DNA of 64,000 nucleotides, taken from contig JBLHLW010000004.1 of assembly GCA_047621345.1 (NCBI GenBank), forward strand, positions 39,017 through 103,016, given 5' to 3'. Each line of letters opens with the position of its first letter. The first letter of the stretch is position 1. Position numbers and translations under genes: made by a program. The notes under the pieces were generated by a model. It saw nothing but the letters and a program-made list of their open reading frames with translations, had not been told where the DNA came from and did not search any database. Positions 44,558-52,973 of this stretch are shown piece after piece. This DNA comes from Actimicrobium sp047621345 (lineage in GTDB: Bacteria > Pseudomonadota > Gammaproteobacteria > Burkholderiales > Burkholderiaceae_D).

Positions 44558-45412
44558 ATGATCGCCCAATTTTCTGCCATTGATTCACGATCGCAAGCAA
44601 AAGAAGCATTTGATAAAAATTGCTTCTTTGTTGCCAGAGGTATCATCGATACCGATATCGTTGATACATGCATCAGCGATATCGGAGATGTATTTCGCCA
44701 ACAGTTACAAGCGCGGAACCTACCTGCCGCAAAAGATCTATTCCTCAATGCCAAGCACCTGCATGGGGTTGATATCGAACAGTTCAAAAAAGTACTTGCC
44801 TCGCTTTGGCGACTGCAATCTGTCAGTACCTTGTTGAATAATTCATCAATTCAGCATTTCCTCAAAACTGTACTTGATTTCGGCACCGTCTTTGTTCCTG
44901 GCGGTCAAACAGTCCATATTCAATCCGCTGAACTCAAAATTCCAAATGGATACTTTGGACTGCCAGCACATCAAGATTGGCCATCGGTGCAAGGTAGCAT
45001 GGACGGTGTCGGTGTTTGGATTCCACTCTGTGTGATCGATGAATATGCTTATCCGCTGGAAATAATCTCCGGCTCCCACCATCAAGGATTGCTAGCACCA
45101 GAGAATAAAACTGCCGACAGCATCTGGTCTATTGAAACTAGCGATGATGCTGCATTCGAATCAGTGTGCGTGGCTCCCGGGGATGTCGTTTTTTTTTCAA
45201 ATTTTCTAGTTCATCGTAGCGGCATGAACGGTCGTCCGGACTTTATGCGAATCGCATGTAGTTCCAGGTTTGATAACGGCGGAGATCCAAGTTTTATTTC
45301 TCGAGGATTACCCACTGCTTATAGCCGCTCGGTAAATAGAAAATTAATGGACTTCTCTGATGTTGATGCCGTAAATCTTGCATTAGCAGCAGATCATGTT
45401 AAAAGAAAATAA
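44558..45412 (+). CDS. Second phytanoyl-CoA dioxygenase (PhyH)-family enzyme
   Basis: A 284-residue Fe(II)/2-oxoglutarate oxygenase-like protein. His138-x-Asp140 (GLPAHQDWPSVQGSMDG) and His219 (FFSNFLVHRSGMN) form the iron site; Arg in RIACSSRFDN probably binds oxoglutarate. LEIISGSHHQGLL is a family motif. It differs clearly from the first PhyH protein and may act on another position. It is read between the aminotransferase and WbqC genes, 18 bases before the latter. Confidence 0.88.
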   Translation: MIAQFSAIDSRSQAKEAFDKNCFFVARGIIDTDIVDTCISDIGDVFRQQLQARNLPAAKDLFLNAKHLHGVDIEQFKKVLASLWRLQSVSTLLNNSSIQHFLKTVLDFGTVFVPGGQTVHIQSAELKIPNGYFGLPAHQDWPSVQGSMDGVGVWIPLCVIDEYAYPLEIISGSHHQGLLAPENKTADSIWSIETSDDAAFESVCVAPGDVVFFSNFLVHRSGMNGRPDFMRIACSSRFDNGGDPSFISRGLPTAYSRSVNRKLMDFSDVDAVNLALAADHVKRK

Positions 45413-45430
45413 TTCGACAATGATTAAAAA

Positions 45431-46129
45431 ATGAAAATTGCTATTATGCAACCATATTTTTTACCATACATTGGCTATTTTCAGTTGATGTATAAATGTG
45501 ATCGTTTTATTCTTTTTGATGATGTCAATTTTATTAATCGAGGATGGATAAATCGTAACCGGATTTTATTAAACAATAAAGAACACCTCTTCACCATTCC
45601 ATTGATTAACGCAAGTCAAAATCGGCACATCAATGACATTTTGTTGTTCGACACAATAGACTGGCGAAAAAAACTTTTTAAGAAGATTACCCAGTGCTAC
45701 TGCTCGGCACCTTGGTTTTCACAAATTAATCCACTAATAAATGACATCATTCATTACCCAGCAGTCAGTCTTTCCGGTTACCTCACCTATTCAATAAATG
45801 CTATTCGTGAATTTCTTGATATCCAATGTACGATCCTTTCTTCGTCAGACTGTTACGCAAACGAAATACTGACTGGACAAGAACGTATCCTCGATATTTG
45901 TCATCAAGAGAAAGCATCTGACTATATCAATCTTCCCGGCGGAAAAGATCTCTACCAGGAGGTCGCATTCAACAAGAGAAATATTGAGTTAAAGATTCTT
46001 CAGCCAACTATTGCTGCATACAGCCAATTTGGTGATCCCTTCGTACCAAACCTGTCGATTCTGGATGTATTAATGTTCAATGGTCGAGAAAAAACTATCC
46101 TTATGTTAAACGAGGCTCGCTTGCAATGA
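45431..46129 (+). CDS. WbqC-family protein
   Basis: A 232-residue protein of the WbqC-like family, recognised by the N-terminus MKIAIMQPYFLPYIGYFQLM, then FDDVNFINRGWINRNRIL and the C-terminal PNLSILDVLMFNG. Proteins of this family are common in polysaccharide and glycan loci; their reaction is not settled, though acyl or amino-group transfer has been suggested. The stop overlaps the next start as ATGA. Confidence 0.9.
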   Translation: MKIAIMQPYFLPYIGYFQLMYKCDRFILFDDVNFINRGWINRNRILLNNKEHLFTIPLINASQNRHINDILLFDTIDWRKKLFKKITQCYCSAPWFSQINPLINDIIHYPAVSLSGYLTYSINAIREFLDIQCTILSSSDCYANEILTGQERILDICHQEKASDYINLPGGKDLYQEVAFNKRNIELKILQPTIAAYSQFGDPFVPNLSILDVLMFNGREKTILMLNEARLQ

Positions 46130-46803
46130 CGTCAGAAAAAAAACATCTGGAAATTATTGAGCATTACGAAAAATGTTTGATTCAGCACGGAGATTCGCAC
46201 CTTGGTGTTGACTGGCCAAATCATGCAGATGCAGAAACTCGATATAAAATAATGCTGGAATGCATCCTTGAAAAGGATAATCCCATATCGTTGCTTGATT
46301 TTGGCTGCGGAGCTTCCCATTTGCTTGACTTTATTAAGATCAAAAAGCTAAAAAACATTGCATATTCGGGACTGGATGCATCAAAGGAATCGATCACGCT
46401 ATCCAGAAAAAAGTATCCTGATACTCCATATTATTTTTTGGATGTTCTTGATAGCGCCGAAGAATTACCAATGTTCGATTACATTATTATGAATGGTGTG
46501 TTCACTGAAAAAAGATCCTTGTCCCAAGAAGAGATGTCGACATATTTTAGCCAACTATTGAGGATTGCGTTCGGCAAAGCGAAACGAGGAATCGCTTTTA
46601 ATGTCATGTCTGCGGAAGTCGATTGGAAGCGAGACGATCTTTTCCACCTATCAACCGATGTATTAATTCATTTCCTTGCGAAAAATCTCTCTAGAAATTT
46701 TTTGATCAGGAATGATTATGGCTTGTACGAATATACAACCTACGTCTACAAGGAAATTAATCATGGCAAAAGTCATCATCTTTGGCATCAAGGACTTTGC
46801 TGA
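46126..46803 (+). CDS. Class I SAM-dependent methyltransferase
   Basis: A 225-residue methyltransferase. Motif I is LLDFGCGASHLLDF and the following acidic strand is YSGLDASKESITLSRKKYP; FDYIIMNGVFTEK is the later motif. It may methylate a sugar or acyl moiety of the glycan; this fits the role of VioM-type enzymes but is inferred from context. It overlaps wbqC by 4 bases and the acyltransferase by 41. Confidence 0.87.
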   Translation: MTSEKKHLEIIEHYEKCLIQHGDSHLGVDWPNHADAETRYKIMLECILEKDNPISLLDFGCGASHLLDFIKIKKLKNIAYSGLDASKESITLSRKKYPDTPYYFLDVLDSAEELPMFDYIIMNGVFTEKRSLSQEEMSTYFSQLLRIAFGKAKRGIAFNVMSAEVDWKRDDLFHLSTDVLIHFLAKNLSRNFLIRNDYGLYEYTTYVYKEINHGKSHHLWHQGLC

Positions 46804-47422
46804 ACTGGCGCATTACTATCTGACTAACGATTCGCAACATGAGGTAGTTGCATTCAGCGTCAACAGGGAATATTTGCCAGAAAGCTTATTATTCTGTGGA
46901 TTACCAGTAATTGCATTTGAAGATATTGACATGCTCTTTAAACCCGGTGAATTTTTATTTTTTGCACCTTTGGCTCCGCGTGGAATGAATCTTCCAAGAG
47001 AGAATATTTACAATCAAATTAAAGCAAAAGGCTACGCATTAATCAGTTATGTCAGTTCAAAGGCGACTACTTTCAATAATAATATTGGCGACAACTGCTT
47101 TATTCTCGAAAACAACACCCTGCAACCATTTACCTCAATTGGGAATAATGTGGTCATGTGGAGTGGCAATCATATTGGCCATCACGGAAAAATTCAAGAT
47201 CATGCCTTTTTTACGTCGCATGTAGTGCTTTCGGGTCATTGCATCGTTGAACCCTATAGTTTCTTTGGTGTCAATGCGACGATCCGGGATGGGTTGACCA
47301 TTGCCGAGGGAAGTTTCATTGCAATGGCTGCGGCAGTTACCAAAAATACCGATTCGTGGGGCGTATATCGCGGTAATCCAGCTGAGAAAGCAAAGATGTC
47401 CAGCAAGCAGCTTAAATTCTAG
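46763..47422 (+). CDS. NeuD/PglD-type sugar O- or N-acyltransferase (left-handed beta-helix)
   Basis: A 219-residue acyltransferase. The N-terminal Rossmann-like part (AKVIIFGIKDFAELAHYYL) is followed by a hexapeptide-repeat domain: ISYVSSKATTFNNNIGDNC, VVMWSGNHIGHHGKIQDHAF and CIVEPYSFFGVNATIRDG. The active-site histidine is probably in NHIGHHG. It should transfer an acyl group from acyl-CoA to an amino sugar, a natural partner of the aminotransferase. The ATG at 46763 has AAGGA upstream and lies inside the methyltransferase gene. Confidence 0.87.
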   Translation: MAKVIIFGIKDFAELAHYYLTNDSQHEVVAFSVNREYLPESLLFCGLPVIAFEDIDMLFKPGEFLFFAPLAPRGMNLPRENIYNQIKAKGYALISYVSSKATTFNNNIGDNCFILENNTLQPFTSIGNNVVMWSGNHIGHHGKIQDHAFFTSHVVLSGHCIVEPYSFFGVNATIRDGLTIAEGSFIAMAAAVTKNTDSWGVYRGNPAEKAKMSSKQLKF

Positions 47423-47429
47423 AGTGCAA

Positions 47430-48380
47430 ATGAAACAAATCCTATGGAATAAAAAAGGGCTCATACACCACGTAGATGGACAATTTTCCTGGGCAAAAAG
47501 TCACGCTCAGGTACCAACGGTCGATGTCGTCGATAAGGACCGACTTCGTATTTATTTTAGTAGTCGTGATGAAAAAAACAGAAGTCGCATAGGGAGTGTT
47601 GATGTCTCTTCTGAGCAACCGGAAAAGATTTTGACGACGCGGTCAACGCCGGTGCTTGATCTTGGAAGAATAGGCACATTTGACGATTGCGGCGTGATGC
47701 CATCATGGCTGATTAATCATGGTGACCGTAAATACATGTATTACATCGGCTGGAATGTAAGGAACACTGTTCCCTATCACAACGCAATAGGATTAGCCGT
47801 CAGCGATGATGAAGGAGCCCATTTCCATCGTTTATTCGAAGGCCCAATTATGGATCGCAGTGCAGAGGAACCTTTTTTTTGCGCAACATCGTGTGTATTA
47901 ATTGATAATGGCATCTGGCGTAATTGGTATTTATCCTGCACTGGATGGGTCGATACTGGTGCGACACCTGAACCGCGTTATCACCTCAAGTATGCGGAAT
48001 CAACTGATGGCATACATTGGGAACGTAAAGGAATTATTGCAATTGATTATGCCGACTCGGAGGAAGGCGGCATTGTACGTGCTTCAGTAGTTAAAGACGG
48101 CTCACAATATCGAATGTGGTTTTCTTATCGAAAAACACTGCATTACCGTGAAGATCCTTCATGCAGTTACCGAATTGGTTATGCGGAATCCATTGATGGA
48201 ATTGTCTGGAACAGAATGGATGACCTTGGTGGTATTGCGGCAAGCGAAGAGGGATGGGACTCCTTTATGGTTGCTTATCCGCAGGTCATTCATGTCAATG
48301 ATCGTCTGGTTATGTTTTACAACGGAAATGATTTTGGCCGAAGTGGATTTGGCTATGCAACGGCTGACATCAACAGCTAA
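47430..48380 (+). CDS. Five-bladed beta-propeller glycosidase-like protein (GH43/GH32/GH130 type)
   Basis: A 316-residue protein built of repeated blades, each with a strand motif such as IYFSSRDEKNRSRIGSVDV, YYIGWNVRNTVPYHNAIGLA and HLKYAESTDGIHWERKGI, then YRIGYAESIDGIVWNRMDD. Acidic residues at TFDDCGVMPSW and AEEPFFCAT may be catalytic. Members occur in surface-glycan loci and their activity is not well known. There is no signal peptide, so it would act in the cytosol. It starts 7 bases after the acyltransferase stop. Confidence 0.8.
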   Translation: MKQILWNKKGLIHHVDGQFSWAKSHAQVPTVDVVDKDRLRIYFSSRDEKNRSRIGSVDVSSEQPEKILTTRSTPVLDLGRIGTFDDCGVMPSWLINHGDRKYMYYIGWNVRNTVPYHNAIGLAVSDDEGAHFHRLFEGPIMDRSAEEPFFCATSCVLIDNGIWRNWYLSCTGWVDTGATPEPRYHLKYAESTDGIHWERKGIIAIDYADSEEGGIVRASVVKDGSQYRMWFSYRKTLHYREDPSCSYRIGYAESIDGIVWNRMDDLGGIAASEEGWDSFMVAYPQVIHVNDRLVMFYNGNDFGRSGFGYATADINS

Positions 48381-48447
48381 TCGTCTCTCCGAGACTGCAA
48401 AAAACATAGGGGAATCATCCAAAGGAAACAGATAAGCCTTTTTACTT

Positions 48448-50517
48448 TTATACGCAGTGCTCTCGCCATGCTTGTCGCAACAAAGTTTCAAAGTGTGAGG
48501 TTAGCTGAACTGGATCTTTCAAAGCGCTGGAAGCGAGTCGTTGTCTGATAGTTTGACGCAAAGCAGCAAGAGCTTCGAGATCATCGGATAACGCCAATGC
48601 CTGGTTAATGTAATCACTCTGAGAGTCGGCGAGAAACTGGGGAAGATCTATTGATAGCATTGCAGCAGCAGTAGAACGCGATGCCGCAGACACCCCGACA
48701 AGCGTCAACACTGGAACGCCCATCCAGAGCGAATCGTTGGTTGTCGTACCACCCGTGTAGGGGAAAGTGTCCAGGGACAAGTCGATCTGTTGATAAAGCG
48801 AGAGATACTCAAGAAGCGACATCCGTGATTGGCAAATTAATCGGTCTGCGCCAATATTTTCAGCTTCGAAAATTTTCAATATGCGTGCCTTCGTCGCAGG
48901 GTCAACCAAGTTGCCAATCATCAGTTTTGATCCCGGCTTCATCGTCAAAATCGATGACCATACACGGATCGCTTGCGGCGAAATTTTCATCAAATTGTTC
49001 AAGCACCCAAAAGTAAAAAATCCTGCTGTCAGAGCGGGAAGTGGATTTACTTCGGGGCAATCAGCAACAGGTTTATAGATCACTGCCGTGGGCAAGCGCA
49101 GCAACTTTTCTGAGTGATATTGTTCGGTTTCTCCGACTGGATCGAGAATGCCGTCGGTTATTCTGTAATCCATTGAGGCCAACCCGGTAGTTCCCGGGTA
49201 GCCACCAAATGTCATTTGTACCGGAGAAGGTTTGTGAACAAACGTCAACAGACTGTTCCCCGCAGTGTGGCCACTCAGATCAATCAAGATATCAATGCCG
49301 TCTGAGCGAATCCGCGCTGCCAATTCCTGTGCACTCATGCCGTTGCACTGTACCCAGTTAGGAACCAGCGCTTTTAACCTGTCGGTCACCGCATCCTGCA
49401 AAGCCAACGTGTAATAGCAATAAACGTCGAAATTTGATCGATCATGATTTGCAAGGATGGGCTCAATAAAAAATGCGACCGCGTGATCACGAAAATCGGC
49501 AGAAACATACCCTACCTTTAAACGTCGGTCGGGATCGCAGGAATTTGTATGAGCGATCCAGTCCGCAAGGATGGGCGCTTCGAACTGTTCAGCAAACCGC
49601 ACGTGGTCTTCGAACACCTGGGCTGGTGTATGTAAAGACGAATATTGAAGATAAAGAAGCAAATTACTGTGTGCCACTGCGTTCGATGGACGCAATGCCA
49701 ACCCATCCCGACAACTCTGGATGGCTTCTTCTAGCCTGCATCGATTTTGCATCGTGTCTGCCAGGTTGAAATGTGCCGTGGCATTGAGAGGATTGAGTTC
49801 GACCGCACGCCTGAAAATAGTTTCTGCCTCTGACTCCATGCCAGTTCGCTGCGCCGACAGTCCCAAATTATTCAGGGAATCCACATGATCGGGATCTAAC
49901 GCCAACGCCTTCACCAAAAAAGGAATTGCTTCCCTGAACTGACTATTGGCATTCAGTGTGGCCGCGTAATTGGACAAGACTGCAGGATCATTCGGTTTTA
50001 ACTCCATCGCCATCAAGTGACCTTGCTTAGCCTCCTCGTACCGCTCAAGAAGGTGGAACGCGGCAGCCAAATTACCGTGGGCATCCGCATTAGCCGGATC
50101 TAGCTTGATCACCATGCGAAATTGTTCAATCGCCTCAAGTTGATTGTTCATACCCAGTAGTGCTGTACCGAGATTGTAAAAATACCGGGACTCCAAAGGA
50201 TTGAGCAGGATTGCCTCCCTGATTCGGATCACCGAAGCAGAAAAATCACCGTTCAGAAAATCGATCAAACCACGTAGATGCAGTGCTTCAAATTGAAGTG
50301 GATCAAGTTCAAGAATCCGGTCGGAGCGTTCAGCCGCCACCTCGAGCAGACCGGCATTAAATGCGGAGAGCGCGGGTGCCAAATCCAACGGAAGTGAGGC
50401 AAGCGCACTCACTCCCACCGAATCAGGTTTCGCCACTATTAATGCACAACACTGCTTGTACTTTTTCCCACTACCGCAAGGGCAGCGCTCATTACGCTGG
50501 ATTTTTACTTTGCTCAT
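48448..50517 (-). CDS. SEC-C/TPR/SPINDLY O-GlcNAc-transferase-like protein; candidate flagellin glycosyltransferase
   Basis: A 689-residue protein. The N-terminus is a SEC-C zinc motif (NERCPCGSGKKYKQCC, residues 8-23). About nine TPR repeats follow (60-300; e.g. NALKDPDHVDSLNNLGLS-like units). The C-terminal GT41 domain (about 325-685) has LKVGYVSADFRDHAVAFFIE, DILIDLSGHTAGN, FGGYPGTTGLASMDYRITD, the catalytic-type lysine in FGCLNNLMKISPQ, and LDTFPYTGGTTTNDSLWMGV. The enzyme should add a sugar to Ser/Thr of a protein held by the TPRs. It lies divergent from fliC by 507 bases and at the end of the glycan island, which points to flagellin as target. Confidence 0.85.
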   Translation of the reverse strand: MSKVKIQRNERCPCGSGKKYKQCCALIVAKPDSVGVSALASLPLDLAPALSAFNAGLLEVAAERSDRILELDPLQFEALHLRGLIDFLNGDFSASVIRIREAILLNPLESRYFYNLGTALLGMNNQLEAIEQFRMVIKLDPANADAHGNLAAAFHLLERYEEAKQGHLMAMELKPNDPAVLSNYAATLNANSQFREAIPFLVKALALDPDHVDSLNNLGLSAQRTGMESEAETIFRRAVELNPLNATAHFNLADTMQNRCRLEEAIQSCRDGLALRPSNAVAHSNLLLYLQYSSLHTPAQVFEDHVRFAEQFEAPILADWIAHTNSCDPDRRLKVGYVSADFRDHAVAFFIEPILANHDRSNFDVYCYYTLALQDAVTDRLKALVPNWVQCNGMSAQELAARIRSDGIDILIDLSGHTAGNSLLTFVHKPSPVQMTFGGYPGTTGLASMDYRITDGILDPVGETEQYHSEKLLRLPTAVIYKPVADCPEVNPLPALTAGFFTFGCLNNLMKISPQAIRVWSSILTMKPGSKLMIGNLVDPATKARILKIFEAENIGADRLICQSRMSLLEYLSLYQQIDLSLDTFPYTGGTTTNDSLWMGVPVLTLVGVSAASRSTAAAMLSIDLPQFLADSQSDYINQALALSDDLEALAALRQTIRQRLASSALKDPVQLTSHFETLLRQAWREHCV

Positions 50518-50808
50518 GGCTCATCGTCCCTAATTCCCGCCCGACCCCGGCGCACACCTGCGGCACCCAATGTGGTCAAGTTTACTCGAAGAAGTGGCGC
50601 CGATCGTCGCTTCAAAGAGCAGAGCAGAGCTACGGACACCCCCTTCAACCTCCTTTTAAAGGTGCGTTAGGTCAAATAGACTAGGCGCATCGAAAAAAAG
50701 AGAAATTTTTTCAAAGAATACGAAGATAGCCATTAGATGATTTGTAAGTACTTGATTTAATTAAATATTTAAAATTAATATAGATTGCATCAATCGCCAA
50801 AATTATCT
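50518..50808. other. AT-rich upstream region between the GT41 gene and fliC
   Basis: No gene is seen. The part near 50700-50800 is very AT-rich and may hold UP elements or regulator sites for the fliC promoters; the 50518-50690 part probably carries the GT41 promoter, not identified. Confidence 0.45.
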
Positions 50809-50835
50809 TAAAGTTTTGACGAATCCAGCCGTAAG
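50809..50835 (+). promoter_or_regulatory. Distal sigma-28-like promoter of fliC
   Basis: TAAAGTTT (50809-50816, perfect -35) is followed after 11 bases by GCCGTAAG (50828-50835), four of eight matching in the leading GCCG and partly in the rest. It lies about 85 bases upstream of a better site with the same geometry. Confidence 0.5.
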
Positions 50836-50893
50836 GGGCGAACAGAGAAGCGGGACATTGCCGGGCGAGCAAAACAATTTACGTTGCTCACAT

Positions 50894-50920
50894 TAAACTT
50901 TTTCGACCACCTACCGATAA
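50894..50920 (+). promoter_or_regulatory. Sigma-28 (FliA) promoter of fliC
   Basis: TAAACTTT (50894-50901), 11 bases, then ACCGATAA (50913-50920). This is a near-perfect FliA promoter with the required spacing. Transcription should start near 50928, giving a leader of about 97 bases before the flagellin start codon. Confidence 0.85.
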
Positions 50921-51024
50921 AGATTACAACAGCGGTTTGCATCCCTCCCACAGAGGGGAAACCAAAGTTGACCGGGCCTTCAAATAGCCACCAGTCATCG
51001 ACCCCTTCACTCAGGAGCACTACC

Positions 51025-52467
51025 ATGGCCTCATTCATCAATACCAACATTGCATCGCTGAACGCTCAACGTAACCTGGCCACATCGCAATCTGGTCTGG
51101 CAACTTCGCTGCAACGTTTGTCATCAGGTCTGCGGATCAACTCCGCAAAAGACGATGCAGCTGGCCTGGCCATCTCGCAACGTCTGACCGCACAGATCAA
51201 CGGTTCCGATCAAGCAGGGCGTAATGCGAACGACGGTATCTCGCTGGCGCAAACCGCTGAGGGTGACCTGGCACAGATCGGCAACAACTTGCAGCGTATT
51301 CGTGAACTGGCAGTTCAATCAGCCAATGGTTCGAACTCGGCATCAGACCGCGCTTCGATCAACAACGAAGCCAAATCGCTGGCTGCTGAAATCGACCGAG
51401 TCGCTCAAAATTCTTCGTTCAACGGTAACAAACTGCTCGATGGCTCGTTCAACGCGCAAAGTTTCCAGATCGGTGCAAACGGCACAGCGAATGACCAAGT
51501 AACGATCTCTTCGATTGCTAGTGCACGAACAACAGCCTTGGGTGGCAGTGGTTCATCAACCGCCACAACCACAACAGGTGGCGTCACAACGACGGCACTG
51601 GCTGCAGGTGACTTGACACTCAATGGATTCCAAGTGGGCGCATCAGCGACCGGCGCAGCTCCTGGACAAGCGTCCGATAGCGCATTTTCGATCGCCGCTG
51701 CTATTAATGCCGTTTCGTCTCAATCTGGTGTGACCGCGACAGCAACAGCAACGACGGTGACTGGCGGAACGGGCGCATCCGGAACAGCAATTAGTACCGG
51801 AGCGACCCTCACAGTCAATGGTATTGTGGTTGGCAACATTGCGGCAGGCGGCACCGCTGTTGGTCAAGGTGCGAACACGGCGGCGGCAATTAATCTGGTA
51901 TCGAGTCAGTCCGGTGTCACTGCAACAGCCGACGCAACAACTGGTGCGGTGACCCTCAATGCGGTCGACGGCCGAAATATCGATCTTGGTGCAGGGTTCA
52001 CTACAGCCAATTCCGGCTTAACCAGCGCAATCACGAATGGCAAGATCAAGCTCGATTCGACTAATGCCGCAGGTATCGTCGTCGGTGGTGGTAACGTCGC
52101 ATACACGGGACTTACGGCAGGTGTGGTAGCTCCATCAACAACGAACACCGTCAACAGCATCTCGTCGATCGACCTGTCCACCGCTTCCGGCGCCACCAAC
52201 GCCTTGGCTGCCATCGACGGTGCCTTGGCAACCATCAACAGTTCCCGCGCTTCACTCGGTGCTGTACAAAACCGGTTTGCCTCCGTTGTTACCAGCTTGC
52301 AAACCACGTCGGAGAACTTGTCAGCATCCCGCAGCCGGATTGAAGATACCGACTTCGCATCAGAAACCGCCAAACTGACCCGTGGCCAGATTCTGCAACA
52401 AGCTGGTACGGCCATGTTGGCCCAGGCCAATTCGTTGCCAAACGGTGTACTCTCGTTGTTACGTTAA
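51025..52467 (+). CDS. fliC: Flagellin FliC
   Basis: A 480-residue flagellin. The D0/D1 ends are typical: SFINTNIASLNAQRNL, SLQRLSSGLRINSAKDDAAG and QANDGISLAQTAEGDL-like at the N-terminus, then LQTTSENLSASRSRIEDTDF and NSLPNGVLSLLR at the C-terminus. The central part (about 150-395) is Ser/Thr/Gly/Ala-rich, with GSGSSTATTTTGGVTTT, and holds two related units around the phrase NLVSSQSGVTATADATTG (and AINAVSSQSGVTATATATT). This is the likely surface face and a possible glycosylation target. The ATG at 51025 has AGGAG 7 bases upstream. Confidence 0.97.
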   Translation: MASFINTNIASLNAQRNLATSQSGLATSLQRLSSGLRINSAKDDAAGLAISQRLTAQINGSDQAGRNANDGISLAQTAEGDLAQIGNNLQRIRELAVQSANGSNSASDRASINNEAKSLAAEIDRVAQNSSFNGNKLLDGSFNAQSFQIGANGTANDQVTISSIASARTTALGGSGSSTATTTTGGVTTTALAAGDLTLNGFQVGASATGAAPGQASDSAFSIAAAINAVSSQSGVTATATATTVTGGTGASGTAISTGATLTVNGIVVGNIAAGGTAVGQGANTAAAINLVSSQSGVTATADATTGAVTLNAVDGRNIDLGAGFTTANSGLTSAITNGKIKLDSTNAAGIVVGGGNVAYTGLTAGVVAPSTTNTVNSISSIDLSTASGATNALAAIDGALATINSSRASLGAVQNRFASVVTSLQTTSENLSASRSRIEDTDFASETAKLTRGQILQQAGTAMLAQANSLPNGVLSLLR

Positions 52468-52491
52468 GTCGCTGAGAGCACGTAAAAAATA

Positions 52492-52509
52492 GCGGTCATT
52501 CGTGACCGC
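52492..52509 (+). terminator. UUCG-loop hairpin after fliC
   Basis: GCGGTCA and TGACCGC flank a TTCG tetraloop, a very stable hairpin 25 bases after the fliC stop. A short CTTTC follows. It may partly end the fliC transcript and lower flaG-fliD expression. Confidence 0.5.
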
Positions 52510-52517
52510 GCTTTCAG

Positions 52518-52545
52518 GACGGAAACCGGGGAACCGCTTTCCGTC
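52518..52545 (+). terminator. Second hairpin between fliC and flaG
   Basis: GACGGAAA (52518-52525) pairs with TTTCCGTC (52538-52545), followed by TTCTC. With the preceding UUCG hairpin it forms a tandem attenuator-like arrangement before flaG. Confidence 0.45.
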
Positions 52546-52568
52546 TTCTCACTGTGAAGGGGAAAAGA

Positions 52569-52952
52569 ATGGACATCACCGGACTATCGAGCGCGCGGCC
52601 AGCAGCGCCAGTCAGTGTCGATCAAACCCGACTGGCAACACCGCAATTACTCGCCGTCTCGCCCCCAGTCGTGGCGGACAACGGCATCAATGTCACGGCA
52701 ACCACCACCGCAAAACAGGTGCCGCCGACTGACATCGAAGTCAAGCAATCGATCAATGAAGTAAACAAGTACCTGAAACAGACGCTTAACGGCATCGAAT
52801 TCAGCCAGGACAAGGACACCGGCCAGACACTGGTCAAGATTGTCGATACCACCAGCGGTAAAGTAATTCGCCAAATCCCGACCGCGCAAGCTGTCGAGAT
52901 ATCCAAAGACATCAGCAAGCTGCAAGGCTTGCTCATCAAAGACAAGGCATAA
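52569..52952 (+). CDS. flaG: FlaG-family flagellar protein
   Basis: A 127-residue protein with a variable N-terminus and the conserved FlaG C-terminal domain (about 60-127): NEVNKYLKQTLNGIEFSQDK, LVKIVDTTSGKVIRQIP and KDISKLQGLLI. FlaG affects filament length and assembly in several species. The ATG at 52569 has AAGGGG upstream. It is cotranscribed with fliD. Confidence 0.88.
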   Translation: MDITGLSSARPAAPVSVDQTRLATPQLLAVSPPVVADNGINVTATTTAKQVPPTDIEVKQSINEVNKYLKQTLNGIEFSQDKDTGQTLVKIVDTTSGKVIRQIPTAQAVEISKDISKLQGLLIKDKA

Positions 52953-52973
52953 CCTCGGACGAGGACACACACC

